A DNA stretch of 64,000 bases from Xanthomonas arboricola (lineage in GTDB: Bacteria > Pseudomonadota > Gammaproteobacteria > Xanthomonadales > Xanthomonadaceae). Both the position numbers and the translations under genes were made by a program. The stretch spans positions 732,112 through 796,111 of the forward strand of contig NZ_QREM01000007.1 in assembly GCF_003353015.1 (NCBI RefSeq), written 5' to 3'. Each line of letters opens with the position of its first letter. Position 1 is the stretch's first letter. The notes under the pieces were generated by a model that had not been told where the DNA came from, did not search any database, and saw nothing but the letters and a program-made list of their open reading frames with translations. Below, in pieces: positions 1-11,489 of the stretch.

Positions 1-598
1 TGGTCTTGCCCGACAGCGACTGGTGGCTGCCTTCGACCGAGCCACGCAGCGTGCGTCCGTCGCGATCGAACGCAGAGGTGGACTCGACCTGGATCGCACC
101 GCCGATGGAGTCGCCCGGCATGTCCGGGGTCGGCGACTTGACCACTTTCAGGCGTTCGGTGGAGTCGGAGGGAATCACGTCCAGCGGCGCCGAGCGGGTG
201 CCGTCTTCGGGCGTGCCCATGGTCATGCCATCGATGGTGACGCTGTTGAGCGCCGAATCCAGGCCGCGGATCACCACGAAGCGGCCTTCGCCCTGGTCGC
301 GGGTGACGCTGACGCCGGGCAGGCGCTGCAAGGATTCTGCAACATTCTTGTCGGGGTAGCGGCCCAGCACATCGGAGGCGACCGCATCCTGGATCGCATC
401 GGAACCCCGCTTGAGATCGACCGCGCGCACCTGCGATTCCACCTGCGGGCGCACTTCCAGGCGCTCCAGGTCGATGGCTGCCGCGCCGGACGCACCGGTC
501 GCCGCTGCCGCACCCTCGGCCGCCTGCGCAAGCGGGCTCCACGTGGCCGCCGCCAACGTCAGCGTGATCGCCAGGCACAGCGGAGTCTTGTTCAACAC
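1..598 (-). CDS. TonB-dependent receptor, N-terminal part (runs off the left edge)
   Basis: The reading frame runs leftwards off the window, so only the first ~199 residues are seen. It begins with a signal peptide (MLNKTPLCLAITLTLAAA...) that ends near AQA. A TonB-receptor plug domain follows: DAVASDVLGRYPDKNVAESL, then an RLPGV segment, VIRGLDSALNSVTIDGM and a GGAIQVES-like stretch. This is the plug of the outer-membrane receptors that import large substrates with TonB energy. The start is probably GTG, because the only in-frame alternatives before an upstream TAA are TTG and ATT, and a GGGGAAG ribosome-binding site lies just upstream. The substrate cannot be read from the plug. The gene is divergent from upp. 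Confidence 0.85.
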   Translation of the reverse strand, partial: MLNKTPLCLAITLTLAAATWSPLAQAAEGAAAATGASGAAAIDLERLEVRPQVESQVRAVDLKRGSDAIQDAVASDVLGRYPDKNVAESLQRLPGVSVTRDQGEGRFVVIRGLDSALNSVTIDGMTMGTPEDGTRSAPLDVIPSDSTERLKVVKSPTPDMPGDSIGGAIQVESTSAFDRDGRTLRGSVEGSHQSLSGKT

Positions 599-749
599 GG
601 GTGCTTCCCCAATCGGTTAAGAATGGGTGGGCACACTATGTCCACGACGTTTCACCGACATGACATCTGCAAGCGCGATCACGCGCAATGTGTGGCGACG
701 CTGCCGCTGGCTGCGGCACACTGTGGGTCTCTCCCGCCTGTCGCTGCCC

Positions 750-1382
750 ATGAAAATCGTCGAAGTCCGTCACCCCCTCGTCCAGCACAAGATCGGTCTG
801 CTGCGCGATGCCGCCTTGAGCACCAAGGGCTTCCGCGAACTGGTCACCGAGCTGGGCACGCTGCTGGCCTACGAGGCCACCGCCAATCTGGATACCGAAT
901 CGCACGTGCAACCCGGCTGGGCCGGCCCGGTGACCGTGCAGCGGATTGCCGGCGCAAAAATCACCCTGGTGCCGATCCTGCGCGCAGGCCTGGGCATGTT
1001 GCCCGGCGTGCTGGCGCTGATCCCGGCCGCGCGCGTGAGCGTGGTCGGCCTGCAGCGCGACGAAGAAACCCTGCAGCCGGTGCCCTACTTCGAACGCCTC
1101 ACCGGCCGCCTGGAAGAGCGCGACGCGCTGATCCTGGACCCGATGCTGGCCACCGGCGGCACGCTGATCGCCACCATCGACATGCTCAAGCGCGCCGGCG
1201 CGCGGCGGATCAAGGGCATCTTTTTAGTGGCCGCACCGGAAGGCTTGAAAGCCTTGGAAGCCGTGCACCCGGACGTGGAGGTCTACACCGCCGCGATCGA
1301 CGACCACCTCAACGACAAGGGCTACATCCTGCCCGGCCTGGGCGATGCCGGCGACCGGATCTTCGGCACGCGGGTGGAGTGA
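750..1382 (+). CDS. upp: Uracil phosphoribosyltransferase
   Basis: This cytoplasmic salvage enzyme converts uracil and PRPP to UMP. The 210-residue protein starting [16 protein letters not shown] has the usual length and N-terminus of the family. It has the PRPP-binding loop [18 protein letters not shown] (about residues 126-143) and the uracil-site C-terminus [18 protein letters not shown] longer in-frame ATG at 627 would add 41 residues that do not look like Upp, so the ATG at 750 is preferred even though its ribosome-binding site is weak. The gene stands alone, divergent from the TonB receptor on its left. Identification is secure. Confidence 0.96.
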   Translation: MKIVEVRHPLVQHKIGLLRDAALSTKGFRELVTELGTLLAYEATANLDTESHVQPGWAGPVTVQRIAGAKITLVPILRAGLGMLPGVLALIPAARVSVVGLQRDEETLQPVPYFERLTGRLEERDALILDPMLATGGTLIATIDMLKRAGARRIKGIFLVAAPEGLKALEAVHPDVEVYTAAIDDHLNDKGYILPGLGDAGDRIFGTRVE

Positions 1383-1474
1383 GTTGCTACAGCGACCAAT
1401 TCAAGAACTGATGCGCGCTGGACGATTGCCGATCGCGCCGGCATAGCGCCGGTGAGGTAATCGGCGGATTGAAG

Positions 1475-1585
1475 CCCCTCTCCCCACGGGAGAGGGGTTG
1501 GGGTGAGGGTACGGTGTGTCGGTGGTGCTGCCGTTGCCGCACCCTCATCCGGCGCTGCGCGCCACCTTCTCCCGATGGGAGAAGG
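1475..1585. repeat. Intergenic hairpin repeat pair (CTCTCCC/GGGAGAG type)
   Basis: Between upp and the convergent GH9 gene there are two hairpins. The first is CCCCTCTCCC/GGGAGAGGGG with a 3-base loop (1475-1497). The second is CCTTCTCCC/GGGAGAAGG (1565-1585). The first core recurs at 11339-11361, so this is an interspersed repeat. It may also end transcription from either flanking gene, but no T-run follows it. Confidence 0.75.
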
Positions 1586-1617
1586 GAAAATCGCGCTGCC
1601 GCCTGGAGCCCGCCGCC

Positions 1618-3378
1618 TCAGCGCGTGGACGCTTCGATCGCCGCGCTCACATACACCAGCGGCGCGTTCCAGTTGATCGCCACTTCATTGCTGGCATAGC
1701 TGCAGGCGTTATCCAGATACGACAACGCCGGCAGTTTTGAGGGATAGGCCACCTTGCAGTCCTTGGCGTCCTGCTGGCCCGGTTGCGGGCCGCCAGCCAG
1801 CCAGCCCGGTACCGGCGCGTCGATGCCGTCGGCTTCGGAAGGGCGATGATGGATATGCAGCGGGCTGCGCAGCCCGACCCCGGTGACGAACGACAGTCCC
1901 AGGGGATTGCGCCCCAGGATGTAATCCAGCTGCGACTGCGCGGCGTCCAGATAGCGACGTTGCTGGGTGACGCGATAGCCCTGCAGCAACATCATCGCCT
2001 GATTGAGCACCACCGCGTTGCTGCCCCACACGAAGTCGTTGTCGGCCATGGCCAAACGCCACGGCGATGCCTGCCACTGGTCGCCCAGGCGTTGCGCCAG
2101 GCCGGCGATCTCGCGCGTAATCCGCGCGCGATCGGCATGCGCGGTGAGCCGGTCGCGGTGTTCGGCCAGCGACATCCAGGCCAGGCCGCCGACGTTGCTC
2201 CAGCCCGGCACGCTGGCCGGCACGTTGCGCGCCATCATTGCGTCGTAGAAGCCGTCCTCGCGCGTACTCACATACAGCTCGGCCGCGGCCCAGGCGAATT
2301 CGTCGTCCACCTGCGCGTCGTCGTAGCCGCCGGTGCGCACATCGTCGGGCTGGCGGTAGATCACATCCGGATGCTGCTGCGCCCACGCCCAGGCGCTGCG
2401 CGCGGCCTTCAACATGCGTGCCGACGCGCCCGGATACTGCGTGTCGAATGGCGCATACACGCGGCTGGCGGCCGCCATGACCGCGGCGAAATCCAGCGTG
2501 GCGGCAGTGGCCTTCATCACCACGTAGCGTTGCTGCCTGGCCTGGTCGGGCATCACCAGCCCGTCGAACTGCTTGTCGGTGAGCTTGTGGTACACGCCGC
2601 CATCGGCCGGGTCCTGCATGGCCAGCATCCATTCCAGGTTCCACCAGGTCTCCTGCAGGATGCCGGGCACGCCGGGGGCGTCGTCGGGGATGGTCAGCGG
2701 CTGCGCCTTGAACAGCGCCGGATACTGCGCGTAGGCGGCCAGCAAGGTGTAGGTGCTGATGCCGGAATTGACGATGTACTTGTTGTAGTCGCCGGCGTCG
2801 TACCAGCCCTTGGGCGCACGGATCACGCTGTCGGCCGGGCGCGTGGCCGAGGCCGCGGAAGGATGGATGCGCACATCGGTGTCCGGATGCCCGGCCGCAC
2901 GCGCATGGCGCCCGGCGAACTGCGCCGGCAGCGCGGTGCTGGCGCGATTGAAGTAGAACGCCTTGAGCGAGGCATCCACGACGGGCTGGTAGGCAGCGGC
3001 CGCAATCGGGAATGGATCCGACGCCGGCAAACCGGCGATCTTCACCCGGTACGTCCCCGGGGCGCGCAGCGCGGAAAAGTCGGCCACGCGCGCCTGTTGC
3101 CCCGCTGGTGCCCAGCTGGCCGCCGGCGACAAGCGGCCCTCCAGCACGCGGCGGCCGTTGCCATCCTCCACCGTGAAGCGGTCTGTCGCCGCCGCAGCGG
3201 ACGGCGGCAAGCCGACCACTGCCAGCTTGGCCGAGCCCGGCAGATAACCGAGTTGATTGACGTGGATCGCGGCGCCGGCAGCCGCCGTGCTACCGGCAGT
3301 GCCGGTCGTATCGGCCGCGCAGGCGGCGATGGGCGATGCGATCACCATGGCGGTGAGCAGGGTCTGCAAAATGGTCAT
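1618..3378 (-). CDS. Exported glycoside hydrolase family 9 endoglucanase
   Basis: This is a secreted cellulase-type enzyme that hydrolyses beta-1,4-glucan. The 586-residue precursor starts MTILQTLLTAMVIASPIAAC. The PIAAC segment could be a lipobox, so it may be a lipoprotein rather than a free exoenzyme. An N-terminal Ig-like cellulase domain follows (IHVNQLGYLPGSAKLAVV), then a GH9 (alpha/alpha)6 barrel. Catalytic landmarks are the Asp pair in GWYDAGDYNKY, the active-site His region NPLGLSFVTGVG...HHRPS, and the proton-donor Glu in SNEVAINWNAPLVY near the C-terminus. Length and order fit bacterial GH9 proteins with one Ig-like domain and no separate CBM. It is monocistronic, with 285 bases separating it from ggt. 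Confidence 0.9.
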   Translation of the reverse strand: MTILQTLLTAMVIASPIAACAADTTGTAGSTAAAGAAIHVNQLGYLPGSAKLAVVGLPPSAAAATDRFTVEDGNGRRVLEGRLSPAASWAPAGQQARVADFSALRAPGTYRVKIAGLPASDPFPIAAAAYQPVVDASLKAFYFNRASTALPAQFAGRHARAAGHPDTDVRIHPSAASATRPADSVIRAPKGWYDAGDYNKYIVNSGISTYTLLAAYAQYPALFKAQPLTIPDDAPGVPGILQETWWNLEWMLAMQDPADGGVYHKLTDKQFDGLVMPDQARQQRYVVMKATAATLDFAAVMAAASRVYAPFDTQYPGASARMLKAARSAWAWAQQHPDVIYRQPDDVRTGGYDDAQVDDEFAWAAAELYVSTREDGFYDAMMARNVPASVPGWSNVGGLAWMSLAEHRDRLTAHADRARITREIAGLAQRLGDQWQASPWRLAMADNDFVWGSNAVVLNQAMMLLQGYRVTQQRRYLDAAQSQLDYILGRNPLGLSFVTGVGLRSPLHIHHRPSEADGIDAPVPGWLAGGPQPGQQDAKDCKVAYPSKLPALSYLDNACSYASNEVAINWNAPLVYVSAAIEASTR

Positions 3379-3663
3379 GCCACGATGGTCTCCAAATCGC
3401 TGCACAGCGACAAGTCCAATCCCGGCATAGGACACGGCAGCAAACCGCATTGCTGCTGGCAGGCAGTGGGCTTCCGGCACCCACTCGGGCCGCTGCAGGC
3501 GTGCTGCACGTGGTTGCCGAGGGACACGGTTTGCCGCGCCGCGTGTTCGGCACCGGTGCCGGCTGGGCCGAACCGGCAGGCCAGGCCCGCGCCTCAGCGC
3601 ACGCCGGTTCTCATCGCCGGCCGTGTCACGCCTGCCCCGATGCACGGAGCAGGCATGCGGCAC

Positions 3664-5442
3664 TCAGCGTGCAGGTGTCGCCAGCTGCACTTGCGCCTTG
3701 CCCACCGGGTTGCGCGGGTCGCTGCCGCCGCTGAGCACGTTGCTGCGCTTGTCCCACTCCACCGTCTGCAGGTTGCCCCAGACGTGGCTGGAACCGCGGC
3801 CGCCTTCGGCGGTGTCGCCGGGCAGCTTGAGCGCATGCCCCATCGCCTGCAGCGCCTGGGCGGTCTGCGGCGAGAACGCGTTGCTCTCGGCCTCGATCAC
3901 GTCCGGCAGCCACTGGTGGTGATAGCGCGGCAAGGCGCTGACCTGCTGTGCGTCCAGGCCGGCGTCGTAGCCCAGGATGCCGAGCAGCACCATGGTGATG
4001 ATGCGGCTGCCGCCCGGGGTGCCGATCACCGCGACCTTGTCGGCCGATTCCATGAAGGTCGGCGTCATCGAGCTGAGCATGCGCTTGCCCGGCTTGGGCG
4101 CGTTGGCGGCATAGCCCATCACGCCGAAGGCATTGGGCGTGCCCGGCTTGAGCGCGAAGTCGTCCATCTCGTCGTTGAGCAGCACGCCGGTGCCCTTGGG
4201 GATCAGCCCCGAGCCGTACAGCAGGTTGACGGTCTGGGTGGCGCCGACACGATTGCCTTCGCCATCGATGATGGAAAAATGCGTGGTCTCGTCGTCTTCC
4301 AGCGGCGTGGGATTGCCCGACAACAGATCGCTGGGCGTGGCCTTGTCCGGGTTGATCGTGGCACGCAGGCCTTGCGCGTAGTCCTTGCTGGTCAGCACGC
4401 GCTGCGGCACCGCGACAAAGTCCGGGTCGCCGAGGAAGAAGGTGCGGTCGCGGTAGGCGCGGCGCATCGCTTCCACCACCAGATGGGTGCGATGCGCATC
4501 ATCGAGCGTATCCAGCTCCCAGCCTTCCAGGATCTGCAGCATGGCGGCGAGTGCGATCCCGCCGGAAGACGGCGGCGGCGCGGTGGTGATCTTCCAGCCG
4601 CGGTAATCGAACTGGATCGGCGTGCGCTGCCTGACCCGATACCCGGCCAGCTCGGCGGCCTTCCACTGCCCGCCGGCCTGCTTGACGCCGGCCAGCAGCT
4701 TGCTGGCGGTTTCGCCCTTGTAGAAGCCATCAAAGCCCTTGTCGCCGAGCAGCGTCAAGGTGTGGGCCAATTCGGGCTGCTTGAAGATGTCGCCTTCGGC
4801 AATCGGCTTGCCGCCGCGCAGATAAACCTCGCGCGTGCCGGGATAACGCTCCATCACCTCGCGCCGCGAGGCATAGCCCTCGGCCATGCGCGCGTACACC
4901 GGGAAACCTTCGCTGGCGATGCGGATCGCCGGCGCCAGCGACTGCTTCAGCGGCAGCCGGCCGTGCTTGGTGGCCAGTTCCACCAGCGCCGCGGGCAACC
5001 CGGGAATGCCGGCCGACCACGGGCCGTTGACCGAGCGGTCGCGGTCCAGCGCGCCCTGCTTGTCGAGGAACTGCGCCTCGCTGGCCGACTCGGGTGCGGT
5101 CTCGCGCGCATCCAGCATCACGTCCTTGCCGGTCTTGGCATCGTGCAACAGGAAGAACCCGCCGCCGCCCAGGCCCGAGCTGATCGGCTCGACCACCGCC
5201 AGGGTGGACGACACCGCGATCGCCGCATCGAACGCATTGCCGCCTTCGCGCAGGATCTGCAGGCCGGCGTCGGTGGCCAGGGCGTGCCCGCTGGCGATCG
5301 CCGCGCCGGGCGGATGCCCCGCCACCGGCGAGGTCGCGGCCGCCGCCGGCCTGGCGCCATCGGCCGACCAGGCCGGCGGCGCCAGTACGAAGGCCAGCAG
5401 CAACAGGCCGCGCGAAGGAAAACGTCGGGAAAAGATGCTCAC
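3664..5442 (-). CDS. ggt: Gamma-glutamyltransferase (periplasmic)
   Basis: The enzyme cleaves the gamma-glutamyl bond of glutathione and related compounds in the periplasm. The 592-residue precursor has a signal peptide (RRFPSRGLLLLAFVLAPPAWSA). The large subunit carries SGLGGGGFFLLHD and DARETAPE. The self-cleavage/nucleophile threonine lies in DDETTHFSIIDGEGN, followed by the small-subunit motifs GSGLIPKGTGVLLNDEMDDF and MTPTF. The GTG start overlaps the stop of the upstream ferredoxin gene by four bases (GTGA), which suggests translational coupling and decides the start over upstream in-frame codons. Identification is strong. The reason for pairing with a ferredoxin is not evident. Confidence 0.92.
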   Translation of the reverse strand: MSIFSRRFPSRGLLLLAFVLAPPAWSADGARPAAAATSPVAGHPPGAAIASGHALATDAGLQILREGGNAFDAAIAVSSTLAVVEPISSGLGGGGFFLLHDAKTGKDVMLDARETAPESASEAQFLDKQGALDRDRSVNGPWSAGIPGLPAALVELATKHGRLPLKQSLAPAIRIASEGFPVYARMAEGYASRREVMERYPGTREVYLRGGKPIAEGDIFKQPELAHTLTLLGDKGFDGFYKGETASKLLAGVKQAGGQWKAAELAGYRVRQRTPIQFDYRGWKITTAPPPSSGGIALAAMLQILEGWELDTLDDAHRTHLVVEAMRRAYRDRTFFLGDPDFVAVPQRVLTSKDYAQGLRATINPDKATPSDLLSGNPTPLEDDETTHFSIIDGEGNRVGATQTVNLLYGSGLIPKGTGVLLNDEMDDFALKPGTPNAFGVMGYAANAPKPGKRMLSSMTPTFMESADKVAVIGTPGGSRIITMVLLGILGYDAGLDAQQVSALPRYHHQWLPDVIEAESNAFSPQTAQALQAMGHALKLPGDTAEGGRGSSHVWGNLQTVEWDKRSNVLSGGSDPRNPVGKAQVQLATPAR

Positions 5443-5723
5443 GGGGCGGGAGGCTCCTGTTCGTACAGTTCGGGGTGATCGCGCTGCAGCTGGATGAGCT
5501 TGGCGAGCAATTGATCGTGGGTTTCCGGGATGTCCGGATCCGGGTCGATGCATTCGACCGGGCACACCACCACGCATTGCGCTTCGTCGAAATGGCCCAC
5601 GCACTCGGTGCACCGTGCCGGGTCGATCACGTAGATGGTTTCGCCCATCGAGATCGCCTGGTTCGGGCACGCCGGCTCGCAGACATCGCAGTTGACGCAG
5701 AGCTCGTTGATCTTCAGCGACAT
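5439..5723 (-). CDS. YfhL-type 2x[4Fe-4S] ferredoxin
   Basis: This 94-residue electron carrier begins with two CxxCxxxCP cluster motifs in bacterial ferredoxin order. The first is LCVNCDVCEPACPNQAI. The second is CTECVGHFDEAQCVVVCPVE, with the 6-8 residue insertion between cysteines that is characteristic of the YfhL/Alvin-like group. The acidic C-terminal extension (ETHDQLLAKLIQLQRDHPELYEQ) is also typical. Its partner is unknown. The gene overlaps ggt by four bases and is presumably co-transcribed with it. Confidence 0.92.
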   Translation of the reverse strand: MSLKINELCVNCDVCEPACPNQAISMGETIYVIDPARCTECVGHFDEAQCVVVCPVECIDPDPDIPETHDQLLAKLIQLQRDHPELYEQEPPAP

Positions 5724-5954
5724 GGCGGCATCACCCTGCGATGCAACGCGGCGCGATGCAACGCCAGGTGCTGGAACGCAACGTACTGCCGGACGCCAAC
5801 GCGCCCGGCCCGGGACCAGGCATGCACACTGCCACGCACGTGGTCGGCAACCGGTCCGCGCGGACCGGCCCCGATGGGGTGCGGAATCAGCGGCATGCCG
5901 CGATCCCGCACGGCGGCCGGACGCGCCCTCCCGCGCCTCCGGCCTGGGACGGCA

Positions 5955-6452
5955 TTACTTGGCTTCAACGAAGGTGTATTCCACGCCCTTGGGCTGGACG
6001 ATGCCCTGCACCCGCGCGTTCTCGGCGGCATCGCCGATGAACAGCACGCGCACGCCCTTCATCGAATCCGGCTGCACGTCCTTGAATGCGGCCTCGATCA
6101 GGTCGGCCATCTTGGTCGACGCCGACGAACCGAAGGCCAGCATGTTGCCCGGCTGCACGCCACGCGCCAGTGCGGTCTTGACGCTTTCCAGCTGACGCTC
6201 GTAGCTGCCGGAGAACTCGGCATCGGACTCCGGCGGCAAGTAGTACAGGAACGGGCTGTTGGTGGTGGCGCCCAGGTTCTGGCCGACCACTTCCTGCAGG
6301 TACTTCTTCCAGCCGGCGTTGTCGTCCTTGGCCGGCGCCTTCAGCGGCGCGGGAGCCGCAGCGGCGGTCGGTGCCGGCTCTTCCTTCTTGCAGGCGGTGA
6401 CGGCCAGAGCGGCGATCGAAGCGAGCGCCAGCGCGCGCATGGTGTGTTTCAT
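5955..6452 (-). CDS. Small lipoprotein of unknown function
   Basis: The 165-residue protein starts MKHTMRALALASIAALAVTAC, a lipoprotein signal ending in a VTAC lipobox. The start has a strong GGGAGGAG ribosome-binding site, which rules out the upstream in-frame codon. After the cysteine there is a Lys/Glu then Ala/Pro-rich tether (KKEEPAPTAAAAPAP). A compact domain follows (NAGWKKYLQEVVGQNLGATTNSPFLYYLP ... RVLFIGDAAENARVQGIVQPKGVEYTFVEAK, given in parts). I do not recognise a catalytic motif. It is likely anchored in the outer membrane. About 230 bases of gene-free DNA separate it from the ferredoxin gene downstream. Confidence 0.8.
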   Translation of the reverse strand: MKHTMRALALASIAALAVTACKKEEPAPTAAAAPAPLKAPAKDDNAGWKKYLQEVVGQNLGATTNSPFLYYLPPESDAEFSGSYERQLESVKTALARGVQPGNMLAFGSSASTKMADLIEAAFKDVQPDSMKGVRVLFIGDAAENARVQGIVQPKGVEYTFVEAK

Positions 6453-6499
6453 GAAACTCCTCCCGTTGAAAAGCATGTGGTGGTGTGACTGCTAGAGAA

Positions 6500-7807
<1,308 letters not shown>

Positions 7808-7864
7808 TCATCCCCCAGGCCATCGGCCGCGTTGCGGCCTGGGCCACCATGGAGCACGACCCCA

Positions 7865-9769
<1,905 letters not shown>

Positions 9770-9794
9770 GAGCTGCGATGGCGTAGCTGAGACT

Positions 9795-9824
9795 ACAACG
9801 GCCAGCGCGGGTGCTGGCCGTTGT
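9795..9824 (+). terminator. Hairpin terminator after htpG
   Basis: A perfect 12-bp stem, ACAACGGCCAGC paired with GCTGGCCGTTGT around a 6-base loop, begins 26 bases after the htpG stop codon. Only a weak T-containing tail (ATTGAATCT) follows. It probably ends the htpG transcript. Confidence 0.7.
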
Positions 9825-10114
9825 ATTGAATCTGCCGACTGTTCGAGTCATTGCCCCTGCACCGCTTCGACCAGATGCCTCGATGCTTAACCGCAGACAA
9901 AGTCTCCTGTCCATTCAGCGCTGTTCGCGAGACTTGAAAGATGCTTCAAGCATCGCTGACAAAAAACCCATCGATTTATCCTGTTGTGGCGCGGTTTCCT
10001 ACGCGTAGCCGAAGGTGGCGTGGCTGACCTGCCGGCGCCCTGGCTTCAGCGAAGCCTCGCGCTATCTGTAGCACAACGAATTGGTTGAAATGGGCGTACC
10101 CGATGCCAGACGGC
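9825..10114. other. AT-richer intergenic stretch without a recognisable gene
   Basis: This stretch has visibly lower GC than its surroundings, with runs such as GACAAAAAACCCATCGATTT. Only short frames without recognisable products are present. I see no repeat ends or transposase remnant. It may be decayed DNA, together with the next 340 bases. Confidence 0.4.
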
Positions 10115-10456
10115 TCAGCGCAGAGATGCGGGGGAAGGCAGGTTTTTGACGTCGAGGACGGGTACCGAAGTGGCCTGCATGGAACGCCCCCAGACCAGAA
10201 CGACCGCATCATTTCCTGAATTCAAACCGCTCCGGCACCTGGTTGTTGTTGGCAACCAATACGCCGGATTCCAATATTCTTTCAAAATTCCGCTCATTCC
10301 TTGCAAAGCAGGGTTGGCTCCGCGCTTCAAAAGACATTCCAAAGCTACGCAAGCCACAGACTTCCTTTGCTGTTGCGCAGATGCAGGATCGTATAAATTC
10401 GCCAGGAGCAAGCTTTTCGACCAGGCAACGCCATGAACAGTGGGTAGAGCATCCAT
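10115..10456 (-). pseudogene. Possible decayed ankyrin-like ORF (hypothetical)
   Basis: A 113-codon frame contains VACVALECLLKRGANPALQG, which resembles the second helix and turn of an ankyrin repeat (xxLLxxGAxP). The rest matches nothing I know. Its ATG overlaps the start codon of the DUF6624 gene on the other strand, an unlikely arrangement for two live genes. Base composition is lower in GC than the neighbours. I read it as a fragment of a horizontally acquired or decaying gene. It could equally be a chance frame. Confidence 0.25.
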
Positions 10457-11087
10457 GAAACCACGAGCGGCATCTTTAGTTTTTATCGCCATGGGCTTGG
10501 CAGCAGGGACTGTGACTGCCTCAAACTTGGCGAGTGCGTCTCGTGAGGTCGCAGGCCATCCAACCGACAAACCATCAGCAGCTGGGGTCGCGCAGCAATT
10601 GATTGCGCTTGGCGAAGAAGATCAGCGTGATCGCAAGCAGGCCATGACACCCGGGTTCGATGACGCCCGACTTGCAGAGGCAGACCGGCGCCGGGAGGCA
10701 GCCTGGCTTGAGATCACCTCGGGAAGGCTACTGGGCCTGAGCGAAGTGGGTGAAGCTGCGGTGTCCGCGCAATTTCTCATCCTCCAACACTCCGACAACC
10801 GCACGCTCCATGCGGACATGGCCCAACAGCTGCAAGAGCTGGTTGAGAAGGGTGAATTTCCCAAGGATGCCTTCGCCACATTCATTGATCGCCAGCTGGT
10901 CTACGCCGGGAAGCCTCAACGTTTTGGCACCCAAGCAAATGAATCTTTTGAGCTGTATCCCATTGAGGACGAAAGCAACGTCGACAAGCGGCGGGAATCC
11001 ATGGGATTGCCGCCCATATCGGAGTTGCGCGCAAAGCTACGGCACGTCAAGAAGGCCGTGGCATCCGGCAAGGGGCTGGGTGAATAA
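10455..11087 (+). CDS. Exported DUF6624-domain protein
   Basis: The 210-residue protein has a signal peptide (MKPRAASLVFIAMGLAAGTVTAS). It then has a DUF6624-like domain with the hallmark LSEVGEAAVSAQFLILQHSD, an internal EKGEFPKDAFATFIDRQLVY segment and GKPQRFGTQ, all in family order. DUF6624 proteins have no established biochemical role. GC content is lower than in the flanking operons and the gene sits alone between intergenic repeats, consistent with acquisition. The ribosome-binding site is weak. The start at 10455 is chosen because the signal peptide begins there. Confidence 0.75.
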   Translation: MKPRAASLVFIAMGLAAGTVTASNLASASREVAGHPTDKPSAAGVAQQLIALGEEDQRDRKQAMTPGFDDARLAEADRRREAAWLEITSGRLLGLSEVGEAAVSAQFLILQHSDNRTLHADMAQQLQELVEKGEFPKDAFATFIDRQLVYAGKPQRFGTQANESFELYPIEDESNVDKRRESMGLPPISELRAKLRHVKKAVASGKGLGE

Positions 11088-11338
11088 CCTTGTGTCATTC
11101 ACCACGAAGCTTCAAGGCCATGCTGTGCCTGCCACACAGCCTCACCGACCGAGGCCGCGTAGAAGCCCCCAGGGTGCGGCGAACCGGCGGCAAATGAACG
11201 ATCTAGTTGCAAGCTGCAGATCACTGCGCGCGGGCGAGCTGGTGATGCCGGTGGCGCGCAATGCTGGGCAGTGAGGCACTGAACTACAGGCTTGGCGCGA
11301 CTGAATGACACGGCGCTTGGCCCGTACCCTCACCCCGA

Positions 11339-11361
11339 CCCCTCTCCCGGCGGGAGAGGGG
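11339..11361 (+). terminator. Interspersed hairpin repeat, possible terminator
   Basis: CCCCTCTCCC and GGGAGAGGGG pair around a GGC loop and are followed by CTTTTATCTT. It is the same core as the repeat at 1475, here in a context that could end transcription of the DUF6624 gene 250 bases upstream. Confidence 0.6.
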
Positions 11362-11489
11362 CTTTTATCTTCTGCGCAGGCTGCTCTTGATGCTTCGCTC
11401 CTTGCGCGCTCGGGATCGCTGTGTGATGTGCCATCTACACCTGACGCAGCGCGTAGGTAAGCAGGGCAACATGGCGGTCCATGCGTTGA

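Noticed and set aside
1783..5478. Long plus-strand open frame of 1231 codons opposite GH9 and ggt
   Set aside because: It is antisense to two clear genes, is rich in Arg/Gly/His and has no family motifs. Long antisense frames are expected at this GC content.
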